Below, piece by piece: positions 1 through 11,912 of a DNA stretch of 64,000 nt. Within the stretch, counting starts at the first letter, position 1, and every line of letters begins with the position of its first letter. A model generated the notes under the pieces. It was not told the DNA's origin. It did no database searches and saw only the letters and a program-made list of their open reading frames with translations. A program made the translations under genes and the position numbers. The stretch covers positions 18,356,501-18,420,500 of the forward strand of contig CATNEN010000001.1 of NCBI GenBank assembly GCA_950097015.1, in the 5' to 3' direction. Source of the stretch: Macrostomum hystrix (lineage: Eukaryota > Platyhelminthes > Macrostomidae).

Positions 1-17
1 ACTCGGGTGTTGAAGTA

Positions 18-2238
18 TGTCAAGCTTGTGCTACCATGTGTCTGCGGACCAACTGCTCTGTATTCTTTCTAATCTTTCAATGTTTTTTCTGCATCATGTG
101 AGACCTCTTGAATAATGTCAAGCTTGTGCTACCATGTGTCTGCGGACCAACTGCTCTGTATTCTTTCTAATCTTTCAATGTTTTTCTGCATCATGTGAGA
201 CCTCTTGAATAATGTCAAGCTTGTGCTACCATGTGTCTGCGGACCAACTGCTCTGTATTCTTTCTAATCCTTCAATGTTTTTCTGCATCATGTGAGACCT
301 CTTGAATAATGTCAAGCTTGTGCTACCATGTGTCTGCGGACCAACTGCTCTGTATTCTTTCTAATCTTTCAATGTTTTTCTGCATCATGTGAGACCTCTT
401 GAATAATGTCAAGCTTGTGCTACCATGTGTCTGCGGACCAACTGCTCTGTATTCTTTCTAATCCTTCAATGTTTTTCTGCATCATGTGAGACCTCTTGAA
501 TAATGTCAAGCTTGTGCTACCATGTGTCTGCGGACCAACTGCTCTGTATTCTTTCTAATCTTTCAATGTTTTTTCTGCATCATGTGAGACCTCTTGAATA
601 ATGTCAAGCTTGTGCTACCATGTGTCTGCGGACCAACTGCTCTGTATTCTTTCTAATCTTTCAATGTTTTTCTGCATCATGTGAGACCTCTTGAATAATG
701 TCAAGCTTGTGCTACCATGTGTCTGCGGACCAACTGCTCTGTATTCTTTCTAATCTTTCAATGTTTTTCTGCATCATGTGAGACCTCTTGAATAATGTCA
801 AGCTTGTGCTACCATGTGTCTGCGGACCAACTGCTCTGTATTCTTTCTAATCTTTCAATGTTTTTCTGCATCATGTGAGACCTCTTGAATAATGTCAAGC
901 TTGTGCTACCATGTGTCTGCGGACCAACTGCTCTGTATTCTTTCTAATCTTTCAATGTTTTTCTGCATCATGTGAGACCTCTTGAATAATGTCAAGCTTG
1001 TGCTTCCATGTGTCTGCGGACCAACTGCTCTGTATTCTTTCTAATCCTTCAATGTTTTTTCTGCATCATGTGAGACCTCTTGAATAATGTCAAGCTTGTG
1101 CTACCATGTGTCTGCGGACCAACTGCTCTGTATTCTTTCTAATCTTTCAATGTTTTTTCTGCATCATGTGAGACCTCTTGAATAATGTCAAGCTTGTGCT
1201 ACCATGTGTCTGCGGACCAACTGCTCTGTATTCTTTCTAATCCTTCAATGTTTTTTCTGCATCATGTGAGACCTCTTGAATAATGTCAAGCTTGTGCTAC
1301 CATGTGTCTGCGGACCAACTGCTCTGTATTCTTTCTAATCTTTCAATGTTTTTCTGCATCATGTGAGACCTCTTGAATAATGTCAAGCTTGTGCTACCAT
1401 GTGTCTGCGGACCAACTGCTCTGTATTCTTTCTAATCCTTCAATGTTTTTCTGCATCATGTGAGACCTCTTGAATAATGTCAAGCTTGTGCTACCATGTG
1501 TCTGCGGACCAACTGCTCTGTATTCTTTCTAATCCTTCAATGTTTTTTCTGCATCATGTGAGACCTCTTGAATAATGTCAAGCTTGTGCTACCATGTGTC
1601 TGCGGACCAACTGCTCTGTATTCTTTCTAATCCTTCAATGTTTTTCTGCATCATGTGAGACCTCTTGAATAATGTCAAGCTTGTGCTACCATGTGTCTGC
1701 GGACCAACTGCTCTGTATTCTTTCTAATCCTTCAATGTTTTTTCTGCATCATGTGAGACCTCTTGAATAATGTCAAGCTTGTGCTACCATGTGTCTGCGG
1801 ACCAACTGCTCTGTATTCTTTCTAACCCTTCAATGTTTTTTCTGCATCATGTGAGACCTCTTGAATAATGTCAAGCTTGTGCTACCATGTGTCTGCGGAC
1901 CAACTGCTCTGTATTCTTTCTAATCCTTCAATGTTTTTCTGCATCATGTGAGACCTCTTGAATAATGTCAAGCTTGTGCTACCATGTGTCTGCGGACCAA
2001 CTGCTCTGTATTCTTTCTAATCTTTCAATGTTTTTCTGCATCATGTGAGACCTCTTGAATAATGTCAAGCTTGTGCTACCATGTGTCTGCGGACCAACTG
2101 CTCTGTATTCTTTCTAATCCTTCAATGTTTTTTCTGCATCATGTGAGACCTCTTGAATAATGTCAAGCTTGTGCTACCATGTGTCTGCGGACCAACTGCT
2201 CTGTATTCTTTCTAATCCTTCAATGTTTTTCTGCATCA
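18..2238. repeat. 97-98 bp satellite array, about 23 copies
   Basis: Direct tandem repeat with a period of 97 or 98 bases; the one-base difference is a run of five or six T. Copies are almost identical, varying mainly at that T run and at one T/C site in the CTAATC(T/C)TTCAATG segment. The last copy is cut short at its junction with the GA-rich array. One and a half copies of the same unit occur in the opposite orientation at 9268-9425. No coding potential is visible. The first 17 bases of the window look like the left flank of the array. Confidence 0.97.
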
Positions 2239-3075
2239 AGAGAAGGGATGGGGAGAGAGAGCGGAAGGGGAGAGAGAGCGGAAGGGGAGAGAGAGCGGAA
2301 GGGGAGAGAGAGCGGAAGGGGAGAGAGAGCGGAAGGGGAGAGAGAGCGGAAGGGGAGAGAGAGCGGAAGGGGAGAGAGAGCGGAAGGGGAGAGAGAGGGG
2401 ATGGGGAGAGAGAGCGGAAGGGGAGAGAGAGCGGAAGGGGAGAGAGAGCGGAAGGGAAGAGAGAGGGGATGGGGAGAGAGAGCGGAAGGGGAGAGAGAGG
2501 GGATGGGGAGAGAGAGCGGAAGGGGAGAGAGAGCGGAAGGGGAGAGAGAGGGGATGGGGAGAGAGAGCGGAAGGGGAGAGAGAGCGGAAGGGGAGAGAGA
2601 GCGGAAGGGGAGAGAGAGCGGAAGGGGAGAGAGAGCGGAAGGGGAGAGAGAGCGGAAGGGGAGAGAGAGCGGAAGGGGAGAGAGAGCGGAAGGGGAGAGA
2701 GAGGGGATGGGGAGAGAGAGCGGAAGGGGAGAGAGAGCGGAAGGGGAGAGAGAGCGGAAGGGGAGAGAGAGCGGAAGGGGAGAGAGAGGGGATGGGGAGA
2801 GAGAGCGGAAGGGGAGAGAGAGCGGAAGGGGAGAGAGAGCGGAAGGGGAGAGAGAGCGGAAGGGGAGAGAGAGCGGAAGGGGAGAGAGAGCGGAAGGGGA
2901 GAGAGAGCGGAAGGGGAGAGAGAGCGGAAGTGGAGAGAGAGCGGAAGGGGAGAGAGAGAGGAAGGGGAGAGAGAGCGCAAGGGGAGAGAGAGAGGAAGGG
3001 GAGAGAGAGCGGAAGGGGAGAGAGAGCGGAAGGGGAGAGAGAGGGGATGGCGAGAGTGGGAGGAGAGAGGGGAGA
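2239..3075. repeat. 17-bp GA-rich minisatellite (left arm)
   Basis: Tandem copies of GCGGAAGGGGAGAGAGA, with variants carrying GGGATGGGG. The strand is almost pure purine. About 48 copies here against about 10 in the right arm (14741-14915). Because 17 is not a multiple of three and no stop arises, several frames stay open, which yields long spurious Arg/Glu/Gly-rich reading frames. Confidence 0.95.
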
Positions 3076-3629
3076 GAGAGAAAGGGAGAAAGGAAGGAAG
3101 AGAGGAAAAAAATCGGGACTGGAGAAGTGCTTGGTTGAAAATCTTCAATTTTTTAACTTCCCGAAAGGAAAGCTTTATTATTGTCTTTAAGTCAGTTCTA
3201 TAAAAAAGCATCGAATAACTCTATCCGGATAGAACAGGACTAGCGGACTAATCCCAATCTAGTTCTAGGGATCTTTCAGATGAGATTGTCTCCCGACTCT
3301 CTCCCCCCAGTCTGGCATGCAATCTAGAGTGGATTTGGCCTGTCCTGGGTGCCCCGCCCTGACCTGGACCGAGTTGTTGGTAGGCTGGGACTCGGTCCAA
3401 CAAGATGATTGCTTTAGAGGCTTAAGAAGCGGAGCCGGCAAGAATTTAATCATCATAAAGGGAGCCGGACAGTCAGAGCGGGCAGACAGGAAGGGGCCAG
3501 AAAGTTAGAAATTCATTTTGTTCGCGAGAAGAAGACGATGAAGAAAACTTTTCGAATTGTACAGTTGAGGATTTGAGTGCGTTGGGAGTTCATGTCACAG
3601 CCAGATTCAGTCATGGCCTCATCATTCTA
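3076..3629. other. Unique palindrome segment, no gene seen
   Basis: Non-repetitive sequence shared with 14216-14740 in the other arm. It contains a 12-base perfect dyad CTATCCGGATAG near 3222. Only short open frames are present and none has splice or codon evidence. Confidence 0.6.
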
Positions 3630-4430
3630 GATGAGCAGCTTCTCATCTGATCCCTGAGTAGGCCACTGCAGCTTCTCATCTGATCCCTGAGTAGGCCATT
3701 GCAGCTTCTCATCTGATCCCTGAGTAGGCCATTGCAGCTTCTCATTTGATCCCTGAGTAGGCCACTGCAGCTTCTCATCTGATCCCTGAGTAGGCCATTG
3801 CAGCTTCTCATCTGATCCATGAGTAGGCCACTGCAGCTTCTCATCTGATCCCTGAGTAGGCCATTGCAGCTTCTCATCTGATCCATGAGTAGGCCACTGC
3901 AGCTTCTCATCTGATCCCTGAGTAGGCCACTGCAGCTTCTCATCTGATTCCTGAGTAGGCCACTGCAGCTTCTCATCTGATCCCTGAGTAGGCCACTGCA
4001 GCTTCTCATCTGATCCCTGAGTAGGCCACTGCAGCTTCTCATCTGATCCCTGAGTAGGCCACTGCAGCTTCTCATCTGATCCCTGAGTAGGCCACTGCAG
4101 CTTCTCATTTGATCCCTGAGTAGGCCACTGCAGCTTCTCATTTGATCCCTGAGTAGGCCACTGCAGCTTCTCATTTGATCCCTGAGTAGGCCACTGCAGC
4201 TTCTCATCTGATTCCTGAGTAGGCCACTGCAGCTTCTCATTTGATCCCTGAGTAGGCCATTGCAGCTTCTCATCTGATCCCTGAGTAGGCCACTGCAGCT
4301 TCTCATTTGATCCCTGAGTAGGCCACTGCAGCTTCTCATCTGGGCCTGAGTAGGCCACTGCAGCTTCTCATTTGATCCCTGAGTAGGCCATTGCAGCTTC
4401 TCATCTGATCCCTGAGTAGGCCATTGTAAT
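3630..4430. repeat. 33-bp minisatellite (left arm)
   Basis: About 24 tandem copies of a 33-base unit containing GGCCACTGCAGCTTCTCAT and CTGATCCCTGAGTA. Substitutions (CTGAT/TTGAT, CACTGC/CATTGC, CCCTGA/TCCTGA) define variant copies. The 33-base period keeps all frames in register, giving artefactual open frames on both strands. The right arm has about 32 copies at 13148-14215. Confidence 0.95.
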
Positions 4431-4859
4431 CTACCCCACATAGCTTGCATAGCTTAGTAATGCATTTGACAGGTTGCTTTTGACGGAGAAAAGCTGGATT
4501 GAAATATTAGGTAAACAAATGGCACATGTTTACTCTGCCAACCCCAGTTCTTAAACACTTGGACATCGGCTTAAGGAGAGTTTCGATGCGTTTGCCAGAG
4601 AATGAATACTTTGAGCACACAAACGACGGACACATCCTTGAGCATAGAGGGGGAGGACAGAAGAGGAAGGAATGTCAGTGTGCTCAAAATTTGATCACAC
4701 GCAAAGGGCCAGAAACTTTTGCCTAAAAGTTTTTGCCTAAAAAGGATGGGAGACAAGCTGCAATGTCTCCAGTGTATTTTATATTGGCAGGTCCATACGA
4801 GCCAGGTTCCATTGGCCTGATATAATTGTTCCGAGAAATTCACATCCAGATATCAATAA
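4431..4859. other. Unique palindrome segment, no gene seen
   Basis: Non-repetitive block shared with 12719-13147. On the strand of the adjacent exon copy it is intronic, lying downstream of that exon's splice donor. No convincing coding segment was found. Confidence 0.5.
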
Positions 4860-5352
4860 ATAGCTACTGTCACTCTGCTAGCTACTGTCACTCTGCTAGC
4901 TACTGTCACTCTGCTAGCTACTGTCACTCTGCTAGCTACTGTCACTCTGCTAGCTACTGTCACTCTGCTAGCTACTGTCACTCTGCTAGCTACTGTCACT
5001 CTGCTAGCTACTGTCACTCTGCTAGCTACTGTCACTCTGCTAGCTACTGTCACTCTGCTAGCTACTGTCACTCTGCTAGCTACTGTCACTCTGCTAGCTA
5101 CTGTCACTCTGCTAGCTACTGTCACTCTGCTAGCTACTGTCACTCTGCTAGCTACTGTCACTCTGCTAGCTACTGTCACTCTGCTAGCTACTGTCACTCT
5201 GCTAGCTACTGTCACTCTGCTAGCTACTGTCACTCTGCTAGCTACTGTCACTCTGCTAGCTACTGTCACTCTGCTAGCTACTGTCACTCTGCTAGCTACT
5301 GTCACTCTGCTAGCTACTGTCACTCTGCTAGCTACTGTCACTCTGCTAGCCC
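4860..5352. repeat. 18-bp minisatellite (left arm)
   Basis: About 27 virtually perfect copies of GCTACTGTCACTCTGCTA. Each contains the GCTAGC hexamer across the copy junction. On the minus strand the array starts a few bases after the splice donor of the exon copy at 5364-5665. The right-arm counterpart is 12217-12718. Confidence 0.97.
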
Positions 5353-5363
5353 TTGTCACTCAC

Positions 5364-5665
5364 GATGTGCTGAAGACAATGAAGGAGCAGATGCTCAGAG
5401 TGAATCCCATCGACATGGCAAAGAAGCCAACAGCGGCCATTGTGCCAAACAATGTTGGCGGCTGATAACTGCCCGGAACACCTGGCGGATAATGCCGGTG
5501 GTGAGGATAATGAAGATGATGATGAGGCGCAGCGGTTGACACCAGAACATGACGCCTCGGCTGTCGAGTGCCTGCTGAAGGAGGAGCTGCCGGACTCATA
5601 TTGTCCGCCAGCTCATAATTGGCCGAATAAATCTGCGGTGCCGACTGGAAAGATCTGGTGAGCAT
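5364..5665 (-). pseudogene. Inverted duplicate of exon 1 of the transmembrane-protein gene
   Basis: This is the palindromic partner of the exon at 11913-12214. It encodes the same 100 residues without a change and keeps the same GTGAGT splice donor at its 3' end. Its transcription would run leftward, away from the palindrome centre, into the 33-bp, 17-bp and 97-bp arrays. No counterpart of exons 2 and 3 (15930-16080 and 18907-19191) exists to its left inside the window. It is therefore an orphan first exon unless the remainder lies beyond position 1. Its promoter side, including the 20-bp array, is duplicated as well. Confidence 0.65.
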
Positions 5666-5857
5666 GACTTGCCTATCTGGCTGGGGACTGTGCGAACTGT
5701 CCGTCTGGTGTAGTTGCACATTTCTCTTCGAAGACAGTCATATAATATGACTTCTAAAAGGTTTGTTTGCTCCCTTGCGAAATAGCAGCTTTCAACCAAT
5801 CAGAATCGTCGCGGCCTGGGAACTTTCGATTCGGCATGATAGCGTCCAGAAGACTGG

Positions 5858-6505
5858 GAGATAGGGAGGAGAGAGGGGAGAGTGGGAGGAGAGAGGGGAG
5901 AGTGGGAGGAGAGAGGGGAGAGTGGGAGGAGAGAGGGGAGAGTGGGAGGAGAGAGGGGAGAGTGGGAGGAGAGAGGGGGAGTGGGAGGAGAGAGGGGAGA
6001 GCAGGAGGAGAGAGGGGAGAGCGGGAGGAGAGATGGGAGAGTGGGAGGAGAAAAGGGAGAGTGAGAGTGGGAGGCCAGATGGGAGAGTGGGAGGAGAGAG
6101 GGGAGAGTGGGAGGAGAGAGGGGAGAGTGGGAGGAGAGAGGGGAGAGTGGGAGGAGAGAGGGGAGAGTGGGAGGAGAGAGGGGAGATCGGGAGGAGAGAT
6201 GGGAGAGTGGGAGGAGAAAAGGGAGAGTGGGAGGCCAGATGGGAGAGTGGGAGGAGGGAGAGAGTGAGAGGAGAGATGGGAGAGTGGGAGGAGAAAAGGG
6301 AGAGTGGGAGGAGAGATAGGAGAGTGGGAGGAGAAAAGGGAGAGTGGGAGGAGAGATAGGAGAGTGGGAGGAGAAAAGGGAGAGTGGGAGGCGAGAGGGG
6401 AGAGTGGGAGGAGGGAGAGAGTGAGAGGAGAGATGGGAGAGTGGGAGGAGAAAAGGGAGAGTGGGAGGAGAAAGGGGAGAGTGGGAAGAGGGAGAGAGTG
6501 AGAGG
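5858..6505. repeat. 20-bp GA-rich minisatellite (left arm)
   Basis: Tandem copies of GTGGGAGGAGAGAGGGGAGA with many variants (GGAGAAAAGGGAGA, GGCCAGATGGGAGA). It lies directly upstream of the duplicated exon 1. The right-arm counterpart is 11105-11722. It yields spurious Gly/Glu/Arg frames. Confidence 0.93.
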
Positions 6506-7074
6506 AACATAGGAAGAAAGCGAAACGGATATATAGCGATAATTGACTGTAGTTTCAAAAGACCTTTAAGCAGATACCTTTTTAAATTTGCAAACTAGTA
6601 TTATTTTGTTAAGCTCAAGGGAACAATTTGTATTCGTTCTTGTTGATTAGAGTACAGTTAAACGAAAAATTACTAAGGATCCTTAGTTTTTTATCCTGGA
6701 TAAAGTTTGCACCAACTCAAGGATCAATGCTATCCGAACTATAAATTCACGCGGTTGAAAAATCTATTGCCTAGACTAGCATTAATTTTTTTTCTATCCC
6801 TTAATGCTTTCTCAATGTCCATCTGCGGAATCTATATTTTATGCTCAATAATTCATTGGCATACGAACTGAACTGATAGCAAGGTATAAGGCAATATTAT
6901 CTGATAATCCTTTAGATTGGGATTCCAGTTGCTAAGGGCAAGACCGCAAGATAAATGAAGCGCTGAGCAGAAGTTTATTCCCCAGACAAAAATATCTCTA
7001 ACTTACTCTAACTGATAGCTCACTTTTATCACATTCTCTAAGGTTTTTGCCTCATTTTCATCTATCCAGTTTAC
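6506..7074. other. Unique palindrome segment with short dyads
   Basis: AT-rich non-repetitive DNA shared with 10546-11104. It contains the perfect 16-base palindrome ACTAAGGATCCTTAGT at 6672-6687 (10931-10946 in the other arm). No gene was recognised. Confidence 0.6.
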
Positions 7075-8745
7075 TACAGTTATCCCATCCTGAGTTACTC
7101 CATTATCCCTACAGTTATCCCATCCTTACTCCATTATCCCTACAGTTATCCCATCCTGTGTTACTCCATTATCCCTACAGTTATCCCATCCTGTGTTACT
7201 CCATTATCCCTACAGTTATCCCATCCTGTGTTACTCCATTATCCCTACAGTTATCCCATCCTGTGTTACTCCATTATCCCTACAGTTATCCCATCCTGTG
7301 TTACTCCATTATCCCTACAGTTATCCCATCCTGTGTTACTCCATTATCCCTACAGTTATCCCAACTTGTTCTCGCTGTGTCCCTACAGTTATCCCATCCT
7401 GTGTTACTCCAGTGTCCCTACAGTTATCCCATCCTGTGTTACTCCATTATCCCTACAGTTATCCCAACCTGTGCTACTCCATTATCCCTACAGTTATCCC
7501 ATCCTGTGCTACTCCAGTGTCCCTACAGTTATCCCATCCTGTGTTACTCCAGTGTCCCTACAGTTATCCCATCCTGTGTTACTCCAGTGTCCACACAGTT
7601 ATCCCATCCTGTGCTACTCCAGTGTCCCTACAGTTATCCCATCCTGTGCTACTCCAGTGTCCCTACAGTTATCCCATCCTGTGTTACTCCATTATCCCTA
7701 CAGTTATCCCAACTTGTTCTCGCTGTGTCCCTACAGTTATCCCATCCTGAGTTACTCCAGTGTCCCTACAGTTATCCCGTCCTCAGTTACTCCAGTGTCC
7801 CTACAGTTATCCCGTCCTCAGTTTCTCCAGTGTCCCTACAGTTATCCCATCCTGTGTTACTCCAGTGTCCCTACAGTTATCCCGTCCTCAGTTTCTCCAG
7901 TGTCCCTACAGTTATCCCATCCTGAGTTACTCCAGTGTCCCTACAGTTATCCCGTCCTGAGTTACTCCAGTGTCCCTACAGTTATCCCGTCCTCAGTTTC
8001 TCCAGTGTCCCTACAGTTATCCCATCATGTGTTACTCCAGTGTCCCTACAGTTATCCCGTCCTCAGTTTCTCCAGTGTCCCTACAGTTATCCCATCATGT
8101 GTTACTCCAGTGTCCCTACAGTTATCCCGTCCTGAGTTACTCCAGTGTCCCTACAGTTATCCCGTCCTCAGTTTCTCCAGTGTCCCTACAGTTATCCCAT
8201 CCTGTGTTACTCCAGTGTCCCTACAGTTATCCCGTCCTGAGTTACTCCAGTGTCCCTACAGTTATCCCGTCCTCAGTTTCTCCAGTGTCCCTACAGTTAT
8301 CCCGTCCTGAGTTACTCCAGTGTCCCTACAGTTATCCCGTCCTCAGTTTCTCCAGTGTCCCTACAGTTATCCCATCCTGTGTTACTCCAGTGTCCCTACA
8401 GTTATCCCATCCTGTGTTACTCCAGTGTCCCTACAGTTATCCCATCATGTGTTACTCCAGTGTCCCTACAGTTATCCCGTCCTGAGTTACTCCAGTGTCC
8501 CTACAGTTATCCCATCCTGTGTTACTCCAGTGTCCCTACAGTTATCCCATCATGTGTTACTCCAGTGTCCCTACAGTTATCCCGTCCTGAGTTACTCCAG
8601 TGTCCCTACAGTTATCCCGTCCTCAGTTTCTCCAGTGTCCCTACAGTTATCCCATCCTGTGTTACTCCAGTGTCCCTACAGTTATCCCATCCTGTGTTAC
8701 TCCAGTGTCCCTACAGTTATCCCAACTTGTTCTTGCTGTGTCCCC
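7075..8745. repeat. 35-bp minisatellite (left arm)
   Basis: About 47 copies of a 35-base unit built around CCCTACAGTTATCCCATCC, followed by TGTGTTACTCCAGTG. Variants (CATTAT/CAGTGT, CCCATCC/CCCGTCC, GTTACTCC/GTTTCTCC) are organised so that the outer part is ATTAT-type and the inner part CAGTG-type. The right arm has about 31 copies at 9447-10545. A period of 35 shifts frame each copy without creating stops, so all three frames are open for hundreds of codons. Confidence 0.95.
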
Positions 8746-9267
8746 ATAGTGTCTTCAGACACTAACATGCATGCAGGGTTATTGCTTGAATTATCCCTCC
8801 CTTAAAGAGCCACAGACCTAAAAGTGCAAAGCAAAACAAGCTTGGCAGTCAAGTAAAGAGGCGCACAGGTTGTGTGTCGCACCTGGCTATTTATGGCGCA
8901 TGTTTATTGCTGTCGTCACAGTAATGTCAGGGGTCTACAATGAACCACAAAACTTTAGGCGAAACACAGACACACAGCTGTATGCAGCAAATGCAGCACT
9001 GATGCATCTAGCAGCTTCACCTGAACAAATGTGTCCTACAATGATGAAAATGTCAAATTCCTCGCTCGGAATTGGAATCTGCACTGACTGGTTAAACTTT
9101 TGTCTGTGCAAAAGCTTCACTCTTTTCTTGATAATCCTGGATGATTATTAATTTATCATTTTTGCGAATTTTATATTATCGCGTTTTTTATTCTCGGAAA
9201 TCACGCTTTACTAAACTTATTACAAACCATTTTTTTCAAACAACAAATGTACTTCATTGTTGACGAG
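8746..9267. other. Palindrome centre, unique part
   Basis: Single-copy DNA between the arms. An open stretch at about 8870-9151 lacks splice signals or family features, so I do not call a gene. AT-rich toward 9170. Confidence 0.5.
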
Positions 9268-9425
9268 AAGCTTGACATTATTCAAGAGGTCTCACATGAT
9301 GCAGAAAAACATTGAAGGATTAGAAAGAATACAGAGCAGTTGGTCCGCAGACACATGGTAGCACAAGCTTGACATTATTCAAGAGGTCTCACATGATGCA
9401 GAAAAACATTGAAAGATTAGAAAGA
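9268..9425 (-). repeat. Inverted 97-bp satellite remnant at the palindrome centre
   Basis: About one and a half copies of the satellite that fills 18-2238, here in reverse complement. It ends in ATTAGAAAG and runs into a short AAAG tract that abuts the right arm. The left arm is therefore bordered by this satellite on its outer side and the right arm on its inner side. Confidence 0.93.
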
Positions 9426-9446
9426 AAGAAAGAAAGAAAGAAGAAA

Positions 9447-10545
9447 GACTGAGGACGGGATAACTGTAGGGACACTGGAGTAACTCAGGACGGGATAACT
9501 GTAGGGACACTGGAGTAACACAGGATGGGATAACTGTAGGGACACTGGAGAAACTGAGGACGGGATAACTGTAGGGACACTGGAGTAACTCAGGACGGGA
9601 TAACTGTAGGGACACTGGAGTAACACATGATGGGATAACTGTAGGGACACTGGAGAAACTGAGGACGGGATAACTGTAGGGACACTGGAGTAACACATGA
9701 TGGGATAACTGTAGGGACACTGGAGAAACTGAGGACGGGATAACTGTAGGGACACTGGAGTAACTGAGGACGGGATAACTGTAGGGACACTGGAGTAACT
9801 CAGGATGGGATAACTGTAGGGACACTGGAGAAACTGAGGACGGGATAACTGTAGGGACACTGGAGTAACACAGGATGGGATAACTGTAGGGACACTGGAG
9901 AAACTGAGGACGGGATAACTGTAGGGACACTGGAGTAACTGAGGACGGGATAACTGTAGGGACACTGGAGTAACTCAGGATGGGATAACTGTAGGGACAC
10001 AGCGAGAACAAGTTGGGATAACTGTAGGGATAATGGAGTAACACAGGATGGGATAACTGTAGGGACACTGGAGTAGCACAGGATGGGATAACTGTAGGGA
10101 CACTGGAGTAGCACAGGATGGGATAACTGTGTGGACACTGGAGTAACACAGGATGGGATAACTGTAGGGACACTGGAGTAACACAGGATGGGATAACTGT
10201 AGGGACACTGGAGTAGCACAGGATGGGATAACTGTAGGGATAATGGAGTAGCACAGGTTGGGATAACTGTAGGGATAATGGAGTAACACAGGATGGGATA
10301 ACTGTAGGGACACTGGAGTAACACAGGATGGGATAACTGTAGGGACACAGCGAGAACAAGTTGGGATAACTGTAGGGATAATGGAGTAACACAGGATGGG
10401 ATAACTGTAGGGATAATGGAGTAACACAGGATGGGATAACTGTAGGGATAATGGAGTAACACAGGATGGGATAACTGTAGGGATAATGGAGTAAGGATGG
10501 GATAACTGTAGGGATAATGGAGTAACTCAGGATGGGATAACTGTA
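9447..10545. repeat. 35-bp minisatellite (right arm)
   Basis: About 31 copies of the reverse complement of the left-arm 35-base unit. Its inner end is cut by the satellite/AAAG junction and lacks the array end seen at 8710-8745. It lies upstream of the functional exon 1. Confidence 0.95.
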
Positions 10546-11104
10546 GTAAACTGGATAGATGAAAATGAGGCAAAAACCTTAGAGAATGTGATAAAAGTGA
10601 GCTATCAGTTAGAGTAAGTTAGAGATATTTTTGTCTGGGGAATAAACTTCTGCTCAGCGCTTCATTTATCTTGCGGTCTTGCCCTTAGCAACTGGAATCC
10701 CAATCTAAAGGATTATCAGATAATATTGCCTTATACCTTGCTATCAGTTCAGTTCGTATGCCAATGAATTATTGAGCATAAAATATAGATTCCGCAGATG
10801 GACATTGAGAAAGCATTAGGGATAGAAAAAAATTAATGCTAGTCTAGGCAATAGATTTTTCAACCGCGTGAATTTATAGTTCGGATAGCATTGATCCTTG
10901 AGTTGGTGCAAACTTTATCCAGGATAAAAAACTAAGGATCCTTAGTAATTTTTCGTTTAACTGTACTCTAATCAACAAGAACGAATACAAATTGTTCCCT
11001 TGAGCTTAACAAAAGAATACTAGTTTGCAAATTTAAAAAGGTATCTGCTTAAAGGTCTTTTGAAACTACAGTCAATTATCGCTATATATCCGTTTCGCTT
11101 TCTT

Positions 11105-11722
11105 CCTATGTTCCTCTCACTCTCTCCCTCTTCCCACTCTCCCCTTTCTCCTCCCACTCTCCCCTTTCTCCTCCCACTCTCCCATCTCTCCTCTCACTCT
11201 CTCCCTCCTCCCACTCTCCCCTCTCGCCTCCCACTCTCCCTTTTCTCCTCCCACTCTCCTATCTCTCCTCCCACTCTCCCTTTTCTCCTCCCACTCTCCC
11301 ATCTCTCCTCTCACTCTCTCCCTCCTCCCACTCTCCCATCTGGCCTCCCACTCTCCCTTTTCTCCTCCCACTCTCCCATCTCTCCTCCCGTTCTCCCCTC
11401 TCTCCTCCCACTCTCCCCTCTCTCCTCCCACTCTCCCCTCTCTCCTCCCACTCTCCCCTCTCTCCTCCCACTCTCCCCTCTCTCCTCCCACTCTCCCATC
11501 TGGCCTCCCACTCTCACTCTCCCTTTTCTCCTCCCACTCTCCCATCTCTCCTCCCGCTCTCCCCTCTCTCCTCCTGCTCTCCCCTCTCTCCTCCCACTCC
11601 CCCTCTCTCCTCCCACTCTCCCCTCTCTCCTCCCACTCTCCCCTCTCTCCTCCCACTCTCCCCTCTCTCCTCCCACTCTCCCCTCTCTCCTCCCACTCTC
11701 CCCTCTCTCCTCCCTATCTCCC
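11105..11722. repeat. 20-bp minisatellite (right arm), promoter side of exon 1
   Basis: Reverse complement of the 5858-6505 array (TCTCCCCTCTCTCCTCCCAC type unit). It is a pyrimidine tract on the coding strand and ends about 190 bases before the chosen ATG of the transmembrane-protein gene. A polypurine/polypyrimidine tract this close to a start could affect transcription, but nothing in the sequence proves it. Confidence 0.93.
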
Positions 11723-11912
11723 AGTCTTCTGGACGCTATCATGCCGAATCGAAAGTTCCCAGGCCGCGACGATTCTGATTGGTTGAAAGCTGCTATTTCG
11801 CAAGGGAGCAAACAAACCTTTTAGAAGTCATATTATATGACTGTCTTCGAAGAGAAATGTGCAACTACACCAGACGGACAGTTCGCACAGTCCCCAGCCA
11901 GATAGGCAAGTC

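Larger units (their letters stand above)
2239..8745 (+). repeat. Left arm of a large imperfect palindrome
   Basis: This arm is repeated as reverse complement at 9447-14915. In order it holds a 17-bp GA-rich array, a unique block, a 33-bp array, a unique block, an 18-bp array, an exon copy (5364-5665, minus), a 20-bp array, a unique block and a 35-bp array. Unique blocks match the other arm almost base for base. Scattered differences are real: position 3384 is G here and T in the other arm, 6187 is T versus A, and the segment near 3175 differs by a substitution and an indel. Array copy numbers differ strongly between arms. Confidence 0.95.

Noticed and set aside
2160-3211. Long Arg/Glu/Gly-rich and Ser/Pro/Leu-rich open frames over the GA array
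   Set aside because: Open in several frames on both strands purely because the 17-base unit has no stop; no initiation or splice evidence.
7047-8805. Long open frames (PYSYPIL, SVPTVIPS types) over the 35-bp arrays
   Set aside because: Same cause: a stop-free unit of a period not divisible by three opens all frames. The same frames recur in the inverted arm.
8870-9151. Open frame of 93 codons in the palindrome centre
   Set aside because: No ATG at its start, no recognisable family, equally open on the other strand; probably chance.
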